A stretch of DNA of 23,729 nucleotides, from positions 1 to 23,729 of the forward strand of contig QXVZ01012983.1 in assembly GCA_008931825.1 (NCBI GenBank), given 5' to 3'. The stretch's first letter is position 1. Every line of letters begins with the position of its first letter. The DNA is from Phallusia fumigata (Eukaryota; Chordata; Ascidiacea; Phlebobranchia; Ascidiidae). Below, in pieces: positions 8,801-16,700 of the stretch. The notes beneath the pieces were generated by a model that had not been told where the DNA came from, did not search any database, and worked only from the letters and a program-made list of their open reading frames with translations. Position numbers and translations under genes: made by a program.

Positions 8801-10530
8801 TGGTTGGACGGACAAGCTAAAAAAAACAATCCAATGTTGCTTTTTACAAAAGAAGTATTTATCACAGACTTTAAATGAACTTGAAAGCCAAAAAACAAAT
8901 ATACACTAAAGGCATTTTTTACATAGACATTTTAAATTTTTGCTTGGTAAGATGTTTAAAATCCTACAAGCCACAAAAACTTTCACCAAAGCAAACAGGC
9001 AAAACAGCTTAAATTTACATGGTGTTGGTAATGGTGGGCAATCCTCAGCAGCTACACAGAAATCACCATCCAAGTATGTGTTGGGTGGACAATAACAGCC
9101 CCTTCTGCAAATTGTAGGACATGGAATAAGTTCATTTCGTCTGTCACATGGTGTGTTGCAGGATCCACAAGTTGTGTATTGCTGGTTGCCGGGACAAGCT
9201 GTGTCAATAGGTGGCTTTTAATGTGTTTTAATGGGTAAGCTTAAAGTTACTAGCTTACCACAGAAAACATAAACTGATTAAGGTCCTCCATTATAGTACC
9301 TCCTTATTAGTCTGCTAGCAAAATTGCATGCATAATACTACCAATAAGTTGTTTAGTAATACACAGTTATTTTAACTTTTTTATAAAGCATGCAACTTAC
9401 TTGGGGGGCAATCGCTGGCGTTTACACATTTACTTCCATCCCAAAATGTGTTAAACGGACAAAAACATCCGATCTTGCAATCAAGGCTGCAAGGTACGGA
9501 GTTATTTTGCAGGGCACATGGAATGTCGCAAGTCCCACAAGTGCTGTATTTTTTATTGGCTGGACAAACTGACAAAAAAGATGGCATATGATTGGCACTA
9601 AACAGGCACAAACAAAAAAACTGTTTGTTTTGGTCCCATGCTGGGCTAGAAACACAAATAACAGCAAACACTTGTTAATAGGTTTAAAATGTGGCTGGAT
9701 GTTACCTGATAAGATTAAGTCAGCTATCAGACCGTGCCAAATACTTTAAAGTGAATAAGACATATGGGGGTGGGAAATTGCATGGGGAAAAAGCTTGGGG
9801 TTTAGACTTAAAATCTAGGTAGAACTTCACAGTAGGGTGGGGCTACTGACTAGGCTAAATGGGACAAGTTTAGTGCAACAATTTACCAGCAAAACAGAAG
9901 TGCTTTTAAACACAAAAAGTTTTGTTGGTATTATCACTACAAGCTGTTATTCAACATACCTGGACATGTTTCAACACATGCAGTTTCATCCCATAGAGTT
10001 CCATTAGGACAGGAACAGCCATAAAAATTACATTCCGTTGGGCATGTAGTCGTAGCTGGGTCCTGATCGCATCGCCAAATACATGGAGGACATTTCATAT
10101 AAATCTGGGTGGGTGGACAGGCTACAAAATATAGAAAAATTTGGTGTGTTAGTTTCCATCCAAATGAAAGTACTCTAATCACAGATAATTTTAAGCGATC
10201 CCTGTGACTAATCTTTTGTAACTTTGTAACCACCAAAGGGTTTGACCATGGTGTAAACAAACTTGAATTATGCCTTTCATTTTCAAAATCTAAACTAACA
10301 AAAGTGAGTTCATCGATGGGGATTTCCCTGCTCTACAAAAAATTTGGCACACAAAAATATTACATGTTTTTCTTGCCTTGTGTCGTTAATTTCAACTTAA
10401 ACCAAACTGTATAAGGAAACAGAAGAAAGCGTATGTTTCAACCAGCTTACTTACTGGGTGCTCCAGCGTCGGTTAAACTGACGAAAAGGGTCAACGCGAC
10501 GAAACACCCGAAACAAACAACTTTTTTCAT
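2625..10530 (-). CDS. secreted multi-TIL-domain cysteine-rich protein, 18 exons (whole gene span)
   Basis: The spliced frame is 2997 nt, giving about 998 residues and a stop. It has a signal peptide (about residues 1-22), 15 TIL modules and two NYCGGC modules (residues 762-816 and 933-998). Module order is A-B-B'-A-B-A-B-C-A-B-C-C-C-N-C-T-N, where N is the NYCGGC type and T an eight-cysteine variant. Every intron is phase 1 and each module is one exon, the usual signature of shuffled extracellular domains; all joins keep frame. TIL domains are known from serine protease inhibitors of the Ascaris/bee type and from zonadhesin, SCO-spondin and mucin-like proteins. This protein lacks visible VWD or other large domains, so an inhibitor or extracellular matrix/coat role is inferred only. 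The span includes an assembly duplication at 6815 that does not belong to the gene, and exon 17 has an abnormal acceptor. Confidence 0.85.
3196..3363 (-). CDS. TIL gene exon 17: eight-cysteine TIL variant with abnormal acceptor
   Basis: Residues 877-932 if spliced in. The frame is intact (CPSNQEHFY, SKPCSWEC, GCACRPPTLWNGTRC) and the length is the family B 168 bp with a clear GTAACT donor. However, the two bases expected to be the acceptor AG (3365-3364, minus strand) read AC. The next upstream AG leads straight to a stop in the required phase. Cysteines equivalent to C2 and C6 are missing; in the canonical TIL fold these two bond to each other. Because all introns are phase 1, skipping the exon would leave the rest in frame (about 942 residues). 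Confidence 0.6.
3604..3783 (-). CDS. TIL gene exon 16: family C TIL module
   Basis: Residues 817-876. It begins GCDPSLNEVWNSC. Ten cysteines, C5-C6 loop SVLRR (basic), CACKVGYVRD, ending EKQCKPG. Donor GTAAGT. Its nearest relative in the gene is exon 9. Confidence 0.87.
4096..4260 (-). CDS. TIL gene exon 15: NYCGGC cysteine-rich module
   Basis: Residues 762-816. This is a different module: CPPDQPQVQC, CTKAPC, LNATC, then VNNYCGGCNADFY and a final cysteine (eight in all). I do not assign it a named domain. It recurs as the C-terminal exon 18, so the pair frames the last TIL modules. Donor GTAAAT; acceptor TTTTAG. Confidence 0.82.
4261..4771 (-). other. TIL gene intron 14
   Basis: About 0.5 kb with no module exon. 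A stretch near 4495-4515 (GTGGGCAAACTACGGCC) resembles the end of some hAT elements, but I found no partner end or target duplication. Confidence 0.45.
4772..4954 (-). CDS. TIL gene exon 14: family C TIL module
   Basis: Residues 701-761. It begins GCNATLNESWHTC. Ten cysteines, C5-C6 loop SRWFT, CRCPYGHIRN, ending SRHSCSGP. NAT and NES are two possible glycosylation sites near the start. The donor is GTTGGT. Confidence 0.87.
5111..5287 (-). CDS. TIL gene exon 13: family C TIL module
   Basis: Residues 642-700. It begins DCDPALNEAWQDC. Ten cysteines, C5-C6 loop SIWGI, CACPDGYRRN, ending LPSECYG. The acceptor is GGTTAG; the donor is GTGAAT. Confidence 0.87.
5288..5983 (-). other. TIL gene intron 12 (about 0.7 kb)
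   Basis: The longest TIL intron. It holds an imperfect hairpin at 5422-5447 (TAAGCCCCAA paired with TTGGGGGCCTTA) and a short perfect one within 5718-5736 (CAGGGT/ACCCTG). I see no module exon or transposon with target duplications. Confidence 0.55.
5984..6160 (-). CDS. TIL gene exon 12: family C TIL module
   Basis: Residues 583-641. It begins DCDMSLNETF, continues NTCAAPCDATC, and ends IDPSQCK. Ten cysteines, C5-C6 loop SLQEI. NET is a possible glycosylation site. The donor is GTTAGT. Confidence 0.87.
6217..6384 (-). CDS. TIL gene exon 11: family B TIL module
   Basis: Residues 527-582. It begins TCPANQQYSTCGGC. Ten cysteines, C5-C6 loop LPH, core KIGCFCPFNTFWDG, sequon VNSTDC. The donor is GTTTGT. 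Exons 10-11-12 repeat the A-B-C order of exons 7-8-9. Confidence 0.88.
6501..6659 (-). CDS. TIL gene exon 10: family A TIL module
   Basis: Residues 474-526. It begins DCPSNQVYDLCPRC. Ten cysteines, C5-C6 loop PAE, then GCTCPVGLLWDG and CVEVCP. Acceptor TTTTGCAG, donor GTAAGT. This is the complete copy of the exon that is truncated at 6816-6893. Confidence 0.88.
6582..6814. repeat. direct duplication abutting N at 6815, left copy
   Basis: 233 bp matching 6816-7048 with no indel and about nine substitutions (about 4%), offset 234. It spans part of TIL exon 10, the intron and the end of exon 9. The copies meet at a single N, as expected when two overlapping but allelically different contigs are placed end to end. 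Confidence 0.9.
6816..6893 (-). pseudogene. partial copy of TIL exon 10 cut off by an N (likely assembly artefact)
   Basis: The first 78 bp of a family A module (CPSNQVYDPCPRCIW and on) run straight into the N at 6815. It matches the start of exon 10 (6659-6582) with one coding difference, proline for leucine in YD[L/P]CPRC. Both copies lie in a 233-bp direct duplication that abuts the N on each side. I read this as the second allele's contig end, not a seventeenth module. Confidence 0.8.
6816..7048. repeat. direct duplication abutting N at 6815, right copy
   Basis: Second copy of the 233-bp block; it continues seamlessly into the genuine exon 9. Confidence 0.9.
7041..7220 (-). CDS. TIL gene exon 9: family C TIL module
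   Basis: Residues 414-473. It begins TCDSSLNEAYRRC and continues APPCDATC. Ten cysteines. The C5-C6 segment is longer than in families A and B (SLLKS, five residues), and CACSVNHVRN replaces the FWDG segment. The donor GTTATT is weak. It closely resembles exon 16. Confidence 0.87.
7298..7465 (-). CDS. TIL gene exon 8: family B TIL module with weak donor
   Basis: Residues 358-413. It begins TCPANQEYSLCGGC. Ten cysteines, C5-C6 loop PLR, sequon VNATDC. The phase-1 donor that gives the family length of 168 bp is GTTCGT, a weak match. A better-looking GTAAAA four bases further on would break the phase with exon 9. Confidence 0.85.
7955..8113 (-). CDS. TIL gene exon 7: family A TIL module
   Basis: Residues 305-357. 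It begins PCPSNQVYDLCPRCIW. Ten cysteines, C5-C6 loop PAE. It is very close to exon 10 (same C1-C4 segment and same CVEVCP end), pointing to a recent duplication. The donor is GTAAGA. Confidence 0.88.
8388..8555 (-). CDS. TIL gene exon 6: family B TIL module
   Basis: Residues 249-304. It begins ICPGNQQFSTCGTC. Ten cysteines, C5-C6 loop TLE, KIGCFCPFNTF core, and the sequon VNATEC. The donor is GTAAGT. Length 168 bp. Confidence 0.88.
8658..8816 (-). CDS. TIL gene exon 5: family A TIL module
   Basis: Residues 196-248. It begins SCPSNQVFDSCAPCIW. Ten cysteines, C5-C6 loop PAV, then RCTCPSGTLWDG. The donor is GTAAGT. Length 159 bp, as in exons 7 and 10. Confidence 0.88.
9019..9198 (-). CDS. TIL gene exon 4: divergent family B TIL module
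   Basis: Residues 136-195. It begins TCPGNQQYTTCGSC, and the core is RRGCYCPPNTYLDG. Ten cysteines are present. It differs from other B modules in lacking the VN[AS][ST] sequon (it reads CVAAEDC) and in a longer proline-rich tail (PPLPTP). The donor is GTAAAT. The exon has no internal ATG and is easily missed by ORF finders; its splice sites and phase fit its neighbours exactly. Confidence 0.83.
9401..9568 (-). CDS. TIL gene exon 3: family B TIL module
   Basis: Residues 80-135. It begins VCPANKKYS and has ten cysteines with the family B core KIGCFCPFNTFWDG. The C5-C6 loop is SLD. VNASDC carries the conserved family B glycosylation sequon just before the last cysteine. The donor is GTAAGT. 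Confidence 0.88.
9960..10121 (-). CDS. TIL gene exon 2: family A TIL module
   Basis: Residues 26-79. It begins TCPPTQIY and has ten cysteines with the family A hallmark CIWRCDQDP. The C5-C6 loop is PTE; C6-C7 is one residue longer than in its relatives (NFYG). NGT is a possible N-glycosylation site. Acceptor TTTTGTAG and donor GTATGT are clear. Confidence 0.88.
10455..10530 (-). CDS. TIL gene exon 1: start codon and signal peptide
   Basis: ATG at 10530 gives MKKVVCFGCFVALTLF and continues through SLTDAGAP. This is a classical signal peptide: lysine n-region, a hydrophobic core of about 16 residues, and cleavage plausible after TDA or DAGA. The exon ends with a strong donor (GTAAGT) in phase 1, which joins to exon 2 to give a threonine before the first module cysteine. 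I chose this ATG because it is the only one giving a secretion signal. Confidence 0.85.
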
Positions 10531-10532
10531 GT

Positions 10533-10598
10533 CTATTGTTGAACCTTCGTGCAAAACGCTGCACTCCAAATGTGCCAGACTGCAGCTTTTCGATCCAT
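10533..10598 (-). other. possible upstream ORF in the TIL gene leader
   Basis: A minus-strand ATG at 10598 opens a 21-codon frame closed by a TAG at 10535-10533, two bases before the main ATG at 10530. If the transcript starts upstream of 10598 this would be a uORF ending at the main start. The transcript start is not visible. Confidence 0.3.
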
Positions 10599-11845
10599 AT
10601 GTATTCCTTTTCCACATTAATCACATTATTTTTGCGAACGTGACCAAACTGACAGGAAATATTCTGCACGAAGTGCCGACGAAATCCAATTGTTGCCAAA
10701 TTCGATTATTTGTCATGCAGGCTTCTAATGTTGCAAACTGCCCGGTGTAGGTCAACTTAGCAGCATTTTAGGCCCCAAATCGAAGCAGTATTGTAGCCTA
10801 CTGGAAGCCCTTCGACAACTACTCGTATACGTTGTTTGTTTAATTGTTTCAATTTAACACCCTTAGGGGGGAGGGGGTGTGCAGGAACATCGCATGAATA
10901 CATTATGCTCACAATTAGTTCATTGTCTAACATCTATGCTTCATTGCAGTTCTGTTGGATCATTTTTTATTCGTTTTTTTGAAGTTTTTGACTTGATGTG
11001 GTTCAGCCAAACGGGTCCACTGCGTTGGAGCAATGCCGCTCAAGTTTCTTGCTCGGGGAAGCACAAGTATATTAAAAAGCAAAATGTTCGATAAAACTGC
11101 TCACCGAAAATGTTGCAAACATGACTGTGATAGCAGCAATAACAGACGCGATAACTTAATTCCAAGTTACAAGAATGGTAGCTCCATATTATTCACCACC
11201 AGTCAAAAAGGAAGATTGGGGCCGTTGATACATTCGTGTTCTTCCGTACCCCTGGAAAGTTTTCCGTACCATTGTAAAGCATGCGTTCAGACGGGTTCAT
11301 GGGTAAGCTTCCTGATGTAAATAACGGTTTTCGGAAGTGTCTTATGCAGTAAGAAAACGTTTTAGCGCAACGCACAAGCGTTTGTTTTGAATGTCTGTCG
11401 AGTGATATTTGTTGATACTTGACATTACGGTTTTCACGACTTGTGAGGTAGGCATTGTGCGTTTTGGCTTTGCTGCAACTCGTGGCAGCCTAACGACTGT
11501 TGCGCTATTTAATTTCATGGAAAATTATAATAAGATTACGTTTCTTGGAATTGCAAATGGCATTTATACGATCTCTACAGGGAAAACCATCAGGATCATA
11601 AGATTTACGACGGGAAATTTCGGCCAGTCGATCAGGAATTTTCGAAATTCATAGGTTGTCGTTTCTTTCCCTGAAACAAGCTTTTTATTAATTGTATTAC
11701 CTCTCGTTTTTCTAAGCACAGAAATGTAATTGACTGGAGAAGGCTGTAACAACCTCAGGGTTAAAACGACGGAATAGCTAAAATACGCAGCAACTGGGGA
11801 ACAATGGTCGCAGCAATAGCGTAGCCAGCAGGCCAAAATTTTGAG
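10536..11845. other. intergenic region with raised CpG, 5' of the TIL gene
   Basis: CpG dinucleotides are visibly more frequent here than in either gene body. The region should contain the TIL promoter; I see no convincing TATA box. A possible coding exon at 11033-11302 is listed separately. Short open frames on both strands at 11409-11690 are not supported by any domain. Confidence 0.5.
11033..11302 (+). CDS. possible first exon of an unrecognised gene (speculative)
   Basis: ATG at 11033 opens 90 codons that end in phase 0 at a good donor (GGT TCA TGG then GTAAGC). The N-terminus is basic and lacks acidic residues over its first 19 residues (MPLKFLARGSTSILKSK), as mitochondrial presequences do. 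It has cysteine pairs (HRKCCKHDC; PYHCKACVQTGSW). I do not recognise the family. The only compatible downstream exon I see is 12575-12715. Confidence 0.22.
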
Positions 11846-12087
11846 GGGGGGGGGGGGCAAGTAACCTAAGTTAATGTGAAACTTAGGGATTTTTCGCAGG
11901 AGTACTATACAATTGCTTACCACAACACACAATTTCGAAATTGGGGAGGGACTATTGCCCTTTTCGCCCCCTTTGGTTCGCAGCAGTCGCACCTTTAAGA
12001 CTGGGGTGGACGAATAATTCGGGCCATAGAAATTTTGCAGCCTTGCTATGGCTGGGTGGGACAACATGGGTTAATACCAGTCGGCAA
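11846..12087. repeat. direct duplication abutting N at 12088, left copy
   Basis: 242 bp starting in a run of 13 G (11845-11857); it matches 12089-12330 with no difference I could find. The copies are separated only by the N. A poly-G run is a common assembly breakpoint, so this is most likely one locus shown twice. Confidence 0.9.
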
Positions 12088-12088
12088 N

Positions 12089-12330
12089 GGGGGGGGGGGG
12101 CAAGTAACCTAAGTTAATGTGAAACTTAGGGATTTTTCGCAGGAGTACTATACAATTGCTTACCACAACACACAATTTCGAAATTGGGGAGGGACTATTG
12201 CCCTTTTCGCCCCCTTTGGTTCGCAGCAGTCGCACCTTTAAGACTGGGGTGGACGAATAATTCGGGCCATAGAAATTTTGCAGCCTTGCTATGGCTGGGT
12301 GGGACAACATGGGTTAATACCAGTCGGCAA
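12089..12330. repeat. direct duplication abutting N at 12088, right copy
   Basis: Second copy, starting with 12 G. The block with its poly-G start may itself be part of a dispersed repeat, which I cannot test here. Confidence 0.88.
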
Positions 12331-12574
12331 GTAATAATTTAGGACCACTCCCTACTGGTTTAAACGTCGTTTTTTGGCAAAATACACTCATCACAAATTG
12401 GCTAAATTAGGGAAATAAATAACGCATTTAGCTTTGAAAATGGCTTTTAATTTCATGGCAATATACGAACCATGCGGTAAATGCGAAACATTTTCGTCCT
12501 CGTTTAAAGTTGTAATATTTTAAAACTATTTTACCTTTCTAAACGAAATTTTCCATTCGTTTTTTTTTTTGCAG

Positions 12575-12715
12575 ATCATAGAAATCAATCACGCAAACCA
12601 CGCAAAAATCCATGAATTAATCATCCTGTTTTTGGTTGTATCGGCGAAAGAGTCTTGTCATTATAAGGTGCAATACAAAAAAAGTGAAAAATACTTCAAT
12701 ATGTTTGTTTTGTAA
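12575..12715 (+). CDS. possible terminal exon joining 11033-11302 (speculative)
   Basis: A long T run ending in GCAG (12571-12574) is followed by a phase-0 frame of 46 codons to a TAA at 12713-12715 (begins IIEINHANHAKIHELI). Joined to 11033-11302 it would give a 136-residue protein. No poly-A signal follows closely and no domain is recognised. Alternatively the acceptor could serve a 5' untranslated exon of the HD-PTP gene. Confidence 0.18.
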   Translation: MIEINHANHAKIHELIILFLVVSAKESCHYKVQYKKSEKYFNMFVL

Positions 12716-12781
12716 AAATTTAACTAAATCTAAAATTTGTTACTCAATAGTTTTAGTCGACATCTAACAGATACATTTAAC

Positions 12782-12924
12782 TATTGGAGCAAAGCAAGCT
12801 AATCACTTTTTTAGCACATATAAATTTTACCTGATGACTTCAGGTAAACCATTAAACAGTTTTTACGTCAAATTGTAATCACGTCACGTGATGGGATGTG
12901 GTGTTGTCAATTGTCATTGTGACA
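12782..12924 (+). promoter_or_regulatory. candidate promoter cluster: ATTGG, TATAAAT, CRE half-sites, CACGTG E-box
   Basis: In order: ATTGG (an inverted CCAAT) at about 12783; TATAAATT at 12819-12826; TTACGTCA near 12864; ACGTCA at 12881; the E-box GTCACGTGAT at 12883-12892, nine of ten bases matching the CLEAR element bound by TFEB-type factors; and an inverted TTGTCA/TGACAA pair near 12908-12922. The cluster lies about 0.7 kb upstream of the HD-PTP start codon. The motifs are visible; their use is inferred. Confidence 0.35.
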
Positions 12925-13619
12925 AGTGTTGGAGGTTTTTGTTGTTGTATTTTGATTTTTTTCGTCAAAAAACATGTAAGAGTAATCGCATGTGTACAAT
13001 TGTGTTGTAGACAAGTTTAAACCTGTCCTTGTTTTTGGGACTCAAGATATGTGAAGACTTTTCAGAGACGCAACACACAACTTGAGTCTAGCCCCAAGTC
13101 ATTACTATGAATGAAGTTTCAAAAAACATTCAGCAAAAAATAGAGATTTATGAACTACCAGTCCATCAGGCATTGTAGTTATGTAACTAACAAAAAGGAT
13201 TTGTTTAGGCAAGTGTGTCAACTGCAGGAAGTTCTGTTGTTTAGAAAATCATTCCTTGCACCACAAAGTTTCTCATTTTAATGAGCAAAGTATAATTTGC
13301 CTCTAATCAACAGCCACCTGATTGAGGCTTTGTCTTAAAAACCATGACTCACCAACTTCACGAGTCTCACAACAATGATGATTTTAGAAGTTAACCATGT
13401 ACATCTATAACATTTAGTGGCTTTCAATGTCATGCATCTGTAGTTCACCCTGATTTTACTTGCTGTATTGTTGCAAAAGTTACAGTACAAAATAAAAGAA
13501 AAGCTAAAGGCCAACCTAACTAGGGTTTGTTGTATGTTTAGTCACACAAGATTCATATATTAAGTGTAAAAACAAACAGTTATATTCCGTGAGAAAATTT
13601 GGCCGATAACGGAACCACA

Positions 13620-13754
13620 ATGGAGGGAGTTCCCCGACTGCCCATGCTGCAGATAGAGATGAAGGATAACCATGGCAATGTTGACTGGATGGACACAACA
13701 CCAGAAAGTGCCAGAGAGGAGTTGCAAGAACAAATCATAGAACAACTACGAAAG
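13620..13754 (+). CDS. ptpn23: HD-PTP exon 1
   Basis: Residues 1-45, starting MEGVPRLPMLQIEMKD, the same opening as vertebrate HD-PTP (ME-VPR-PM). It ends in phase 0 at GTAGAA. Confidence 0.93.
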
Positions 13755-16700
13755 GTAGAATTTTCTGACTTGTGTTTTATTTTTACAAAAATGTTGGATT
13801 GTGAAAGTTTTAAATTTTGCACTAGTTGATTAAAACAAGCACCTTTTTGAACACTCTACAATTGTATTGAAAATGCTTATCCTGTATTTGACTTAGCAAA
13901 TAAATTTCATCACTGTACGTTAAATAAAGTATCTTTGAAAACAACAGATTCACTTGACTTTTCTAAACTGCATGGCTAATTTTTAAATACAGATCAGATC
14001 GATGCTAATGGCTGTGTTATTAAGGGTAGGAAAGGAGGATCAACAAAACTAACAAAAGCCACATTTTGTTTGTCAAAATTTAAAAATACCAAGCTAAGTA
14101 CTCCAGGCAACACGTTTTGTAGGAAAATTTGGAAGTATTGCTGATACCAGGCTGAATATTGCAGGCAATGCCTTAAAGAATCAAGTTTGGGAAAAACTAA
14201 TTGAGATCACCAAGTAATCACCCAACCATACCAAAAGCACCACCTTATTTTGTAATCTTTTTAAACAACAGCATATTTCTGAGCAATATTCTGATGACCC
14301 TCGCAAGTACGATGACTGCATCAACAAGTTTATTGAATTGCAAACCAGCGCATACAAAGTGATAGGGAACCCGGACTCAGAAGGTTGCAACACACTAAAG
14401 AAATATTATGGGCAGCTTCACTACATGCAAAGCAGATTCCAGTTCACTGGGGAAAATGCATTGAAGTGCTCTTTCATATGGTTGGTTTCGATTGTCTTTT
14501 AATATTTTTTTTGAGAAACTAACAATTTCTTTTGTTAATTTTTTAATAGCTAGTCATTGTTAATCATCTCAATAATTTTATGTGAGATTGCTCTATTTTA
14601 ACTACCCACATTTGTTTTGTTTTTTTACATACTTCAACCAAGTTTTTGCAGGCTTTTTTGTTTTTGTGAATAGTATTGTCATTTGTTGATAAATTGACTA
14701 CGCTCTTGCATACAGAAGCAAAGTTTTTCCAATACAACGCAATAACATATATTTTCATAGCTACTTATTCCATCTTGGGTGTAAACAATGTAGAAGTACA
14801 TGGCAATATGTCACTCATTCCAACCCTTTGATTTGGCATTTTTTTTAAACATGTTCAACTTGTATGGAATTTCCAATGCTACCTTTTTTCCAGGTCTGAT
14901 TCTTTCACTGGAATCTACAACCAACACAACACTTTTGTTTTTGAGCAGGTTGCAACTATTTTTAACATAGGTAACGATTTTGGATTATGTGGTTGTACTA
15001 GAAATATTTCAGTTTGTTTTTTTAAATTTGATCAGAGTTTAGTGTTTTGAGGTATGATACAATCTCAGGGCATTACGTTTTGACTAAATTTTACCAAAAC
15101 ATTTTGATAATTTACCCAAGATTTGGTAAATTAGATTTGTCAAAAATAATTTACCCAAAACATCTGTCTGCAAAAAATGATCAGAAATTTTGTTAGGTTG
15201 TTTATGACTGATGTTGTGTTTATTGGTCCCCTTCCTCAAGGTGGTACATTTTGTTTTTATTCTCTTATAGTCGGTACAATGTAAAGAATTTAAAAGTATT
15301 TTGTGACTTTTTGTTTGGTTTACCCAATTTTCACATTTTTTAATTTTAACACTACACTGTCTTTTGATTAGGTGCCTGTTACTCTCATCTTGGTGCAATT
15401 GAAAGCAGAACCTCGGAGGAAGCTACCAAAAACGCATGTGTCCATTTCAAATTTGCTGCCAGATTCTTTCAATATTTGGCCGATCACCTCGACACAACCC
15501 TCTCAGCTGAAACCAGTCAATTCATGATGAAAATGTTTATTAATACGATGTTGGTAAGTTAACCCCCTTACTGGATTAAACCAACAAAACTACAGGTGGA
15601 ATTTAGGATATAAGGCTGCATCTCAGCACTGGCAATAATGGTCACAATGGGTCGCAAAAAGATCTCAGTCACATGTGTGGCACAAGAAAAAAAGGACTGA
15701 ATGCCAGTCTCCAAGATAAAATTTCCTGAATCAGAGCTGTCCTTCCAAGCATCCCTGGCTATCATGACAAACCCTGGTGAAATTCAAACCCCAAAACAGG
15801 CGCCTAATATAGATGGTTCTTCATAGAAGTATCAGTTTAGATGAAGGACCCCAAATTTCATAAAACTGACTTTTAAAACTAAACTGGGATGTGTGGGGTT
15901 TTCAACAAATCCTTAAACCAAACACCTAGTTCCTAAAAACTACATTATCTTTTCGTTGACAAGTCTTGAGATTTACTATGAATTAAGGTTTGTATTGTTT
16001 ATTCTAGGGCCAGGGACAGGAATGCTTGTGGGAAAAATCAATCCTGGATAACAGAAAAGATTATGTTGTGGCGAAAATCAGTCAACAGGTAAAACAATCA
16101 TGTCAACTTTAATGTTTATGTTTGTAACATGTAATTTAAAAGAATAATCTCATACAATCAGTTAACAAGTTCAGAAAGTGTTGTATGGATAAAATCTCTG
16201 AAAGGTAACATAATGTAGTTCCCAAAACGTACATTTTAGTTAGTTGTACCACAGCATCCAATTGTTTCAAAGGAATTACCTTACGTTGAAAATTAGTGTA
16301 ACAACTTACCTCTCAATGAGATGTACAATTTTTTAAAAATATTTGTCCAGGTTGTGGATTATTACAAACTTGCATCTAATAGTTTGAGTAATTCGGAAGC
16401 AACGAACTGCATGGGTTCATCTGCTAACAAAGCCTGGAATAAACTTCTTACATTCAAGATCGCTTACTACTCTGCTATAACAAGGGTAAGACCCACATAA
16501 ATGTTTTAAAACTGGTAAAAAAGGACATAAAATGTGGTTTGAGTGTTTTAGAAAACTGTTTGGCATTTTTCCAAAGGTTTATAACATGGCCTTTGTTTAA
16601 ATAATTTATTTTTCTCTGTTACCGTTGGGCGGAGTCACACTGAAATGTTGGTTTATTTCACTGAAATCCTTAATTCTCATGGCATTGTTTTATAATTATG

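Larger units (their letters stand above)
12331..13619. other. 5' flank of the HD-PTP gene
   Basis: About 1.3 kb of mostly AT-rich DNA that should contain the HD-PTP promoter and 5' untranslated sequence. A promoter-like cluster is listed at 12782-12924. No RNA gene is seen. Confidence 0.5.

Noticed and set aside
11520-11690. Short open frames on both strands that look protein-like
   Set aside because: Only 30-45 codons without splice sites or a recognised domain; several frames are open at once, which fits chance.
11564-12310. Two proteins with identical first 74 residues on the minus strand
   Set aside because: They are the same open frame seen twice because of the duplication around N 12088, and the frame depends on a poly-G/poly-C run.
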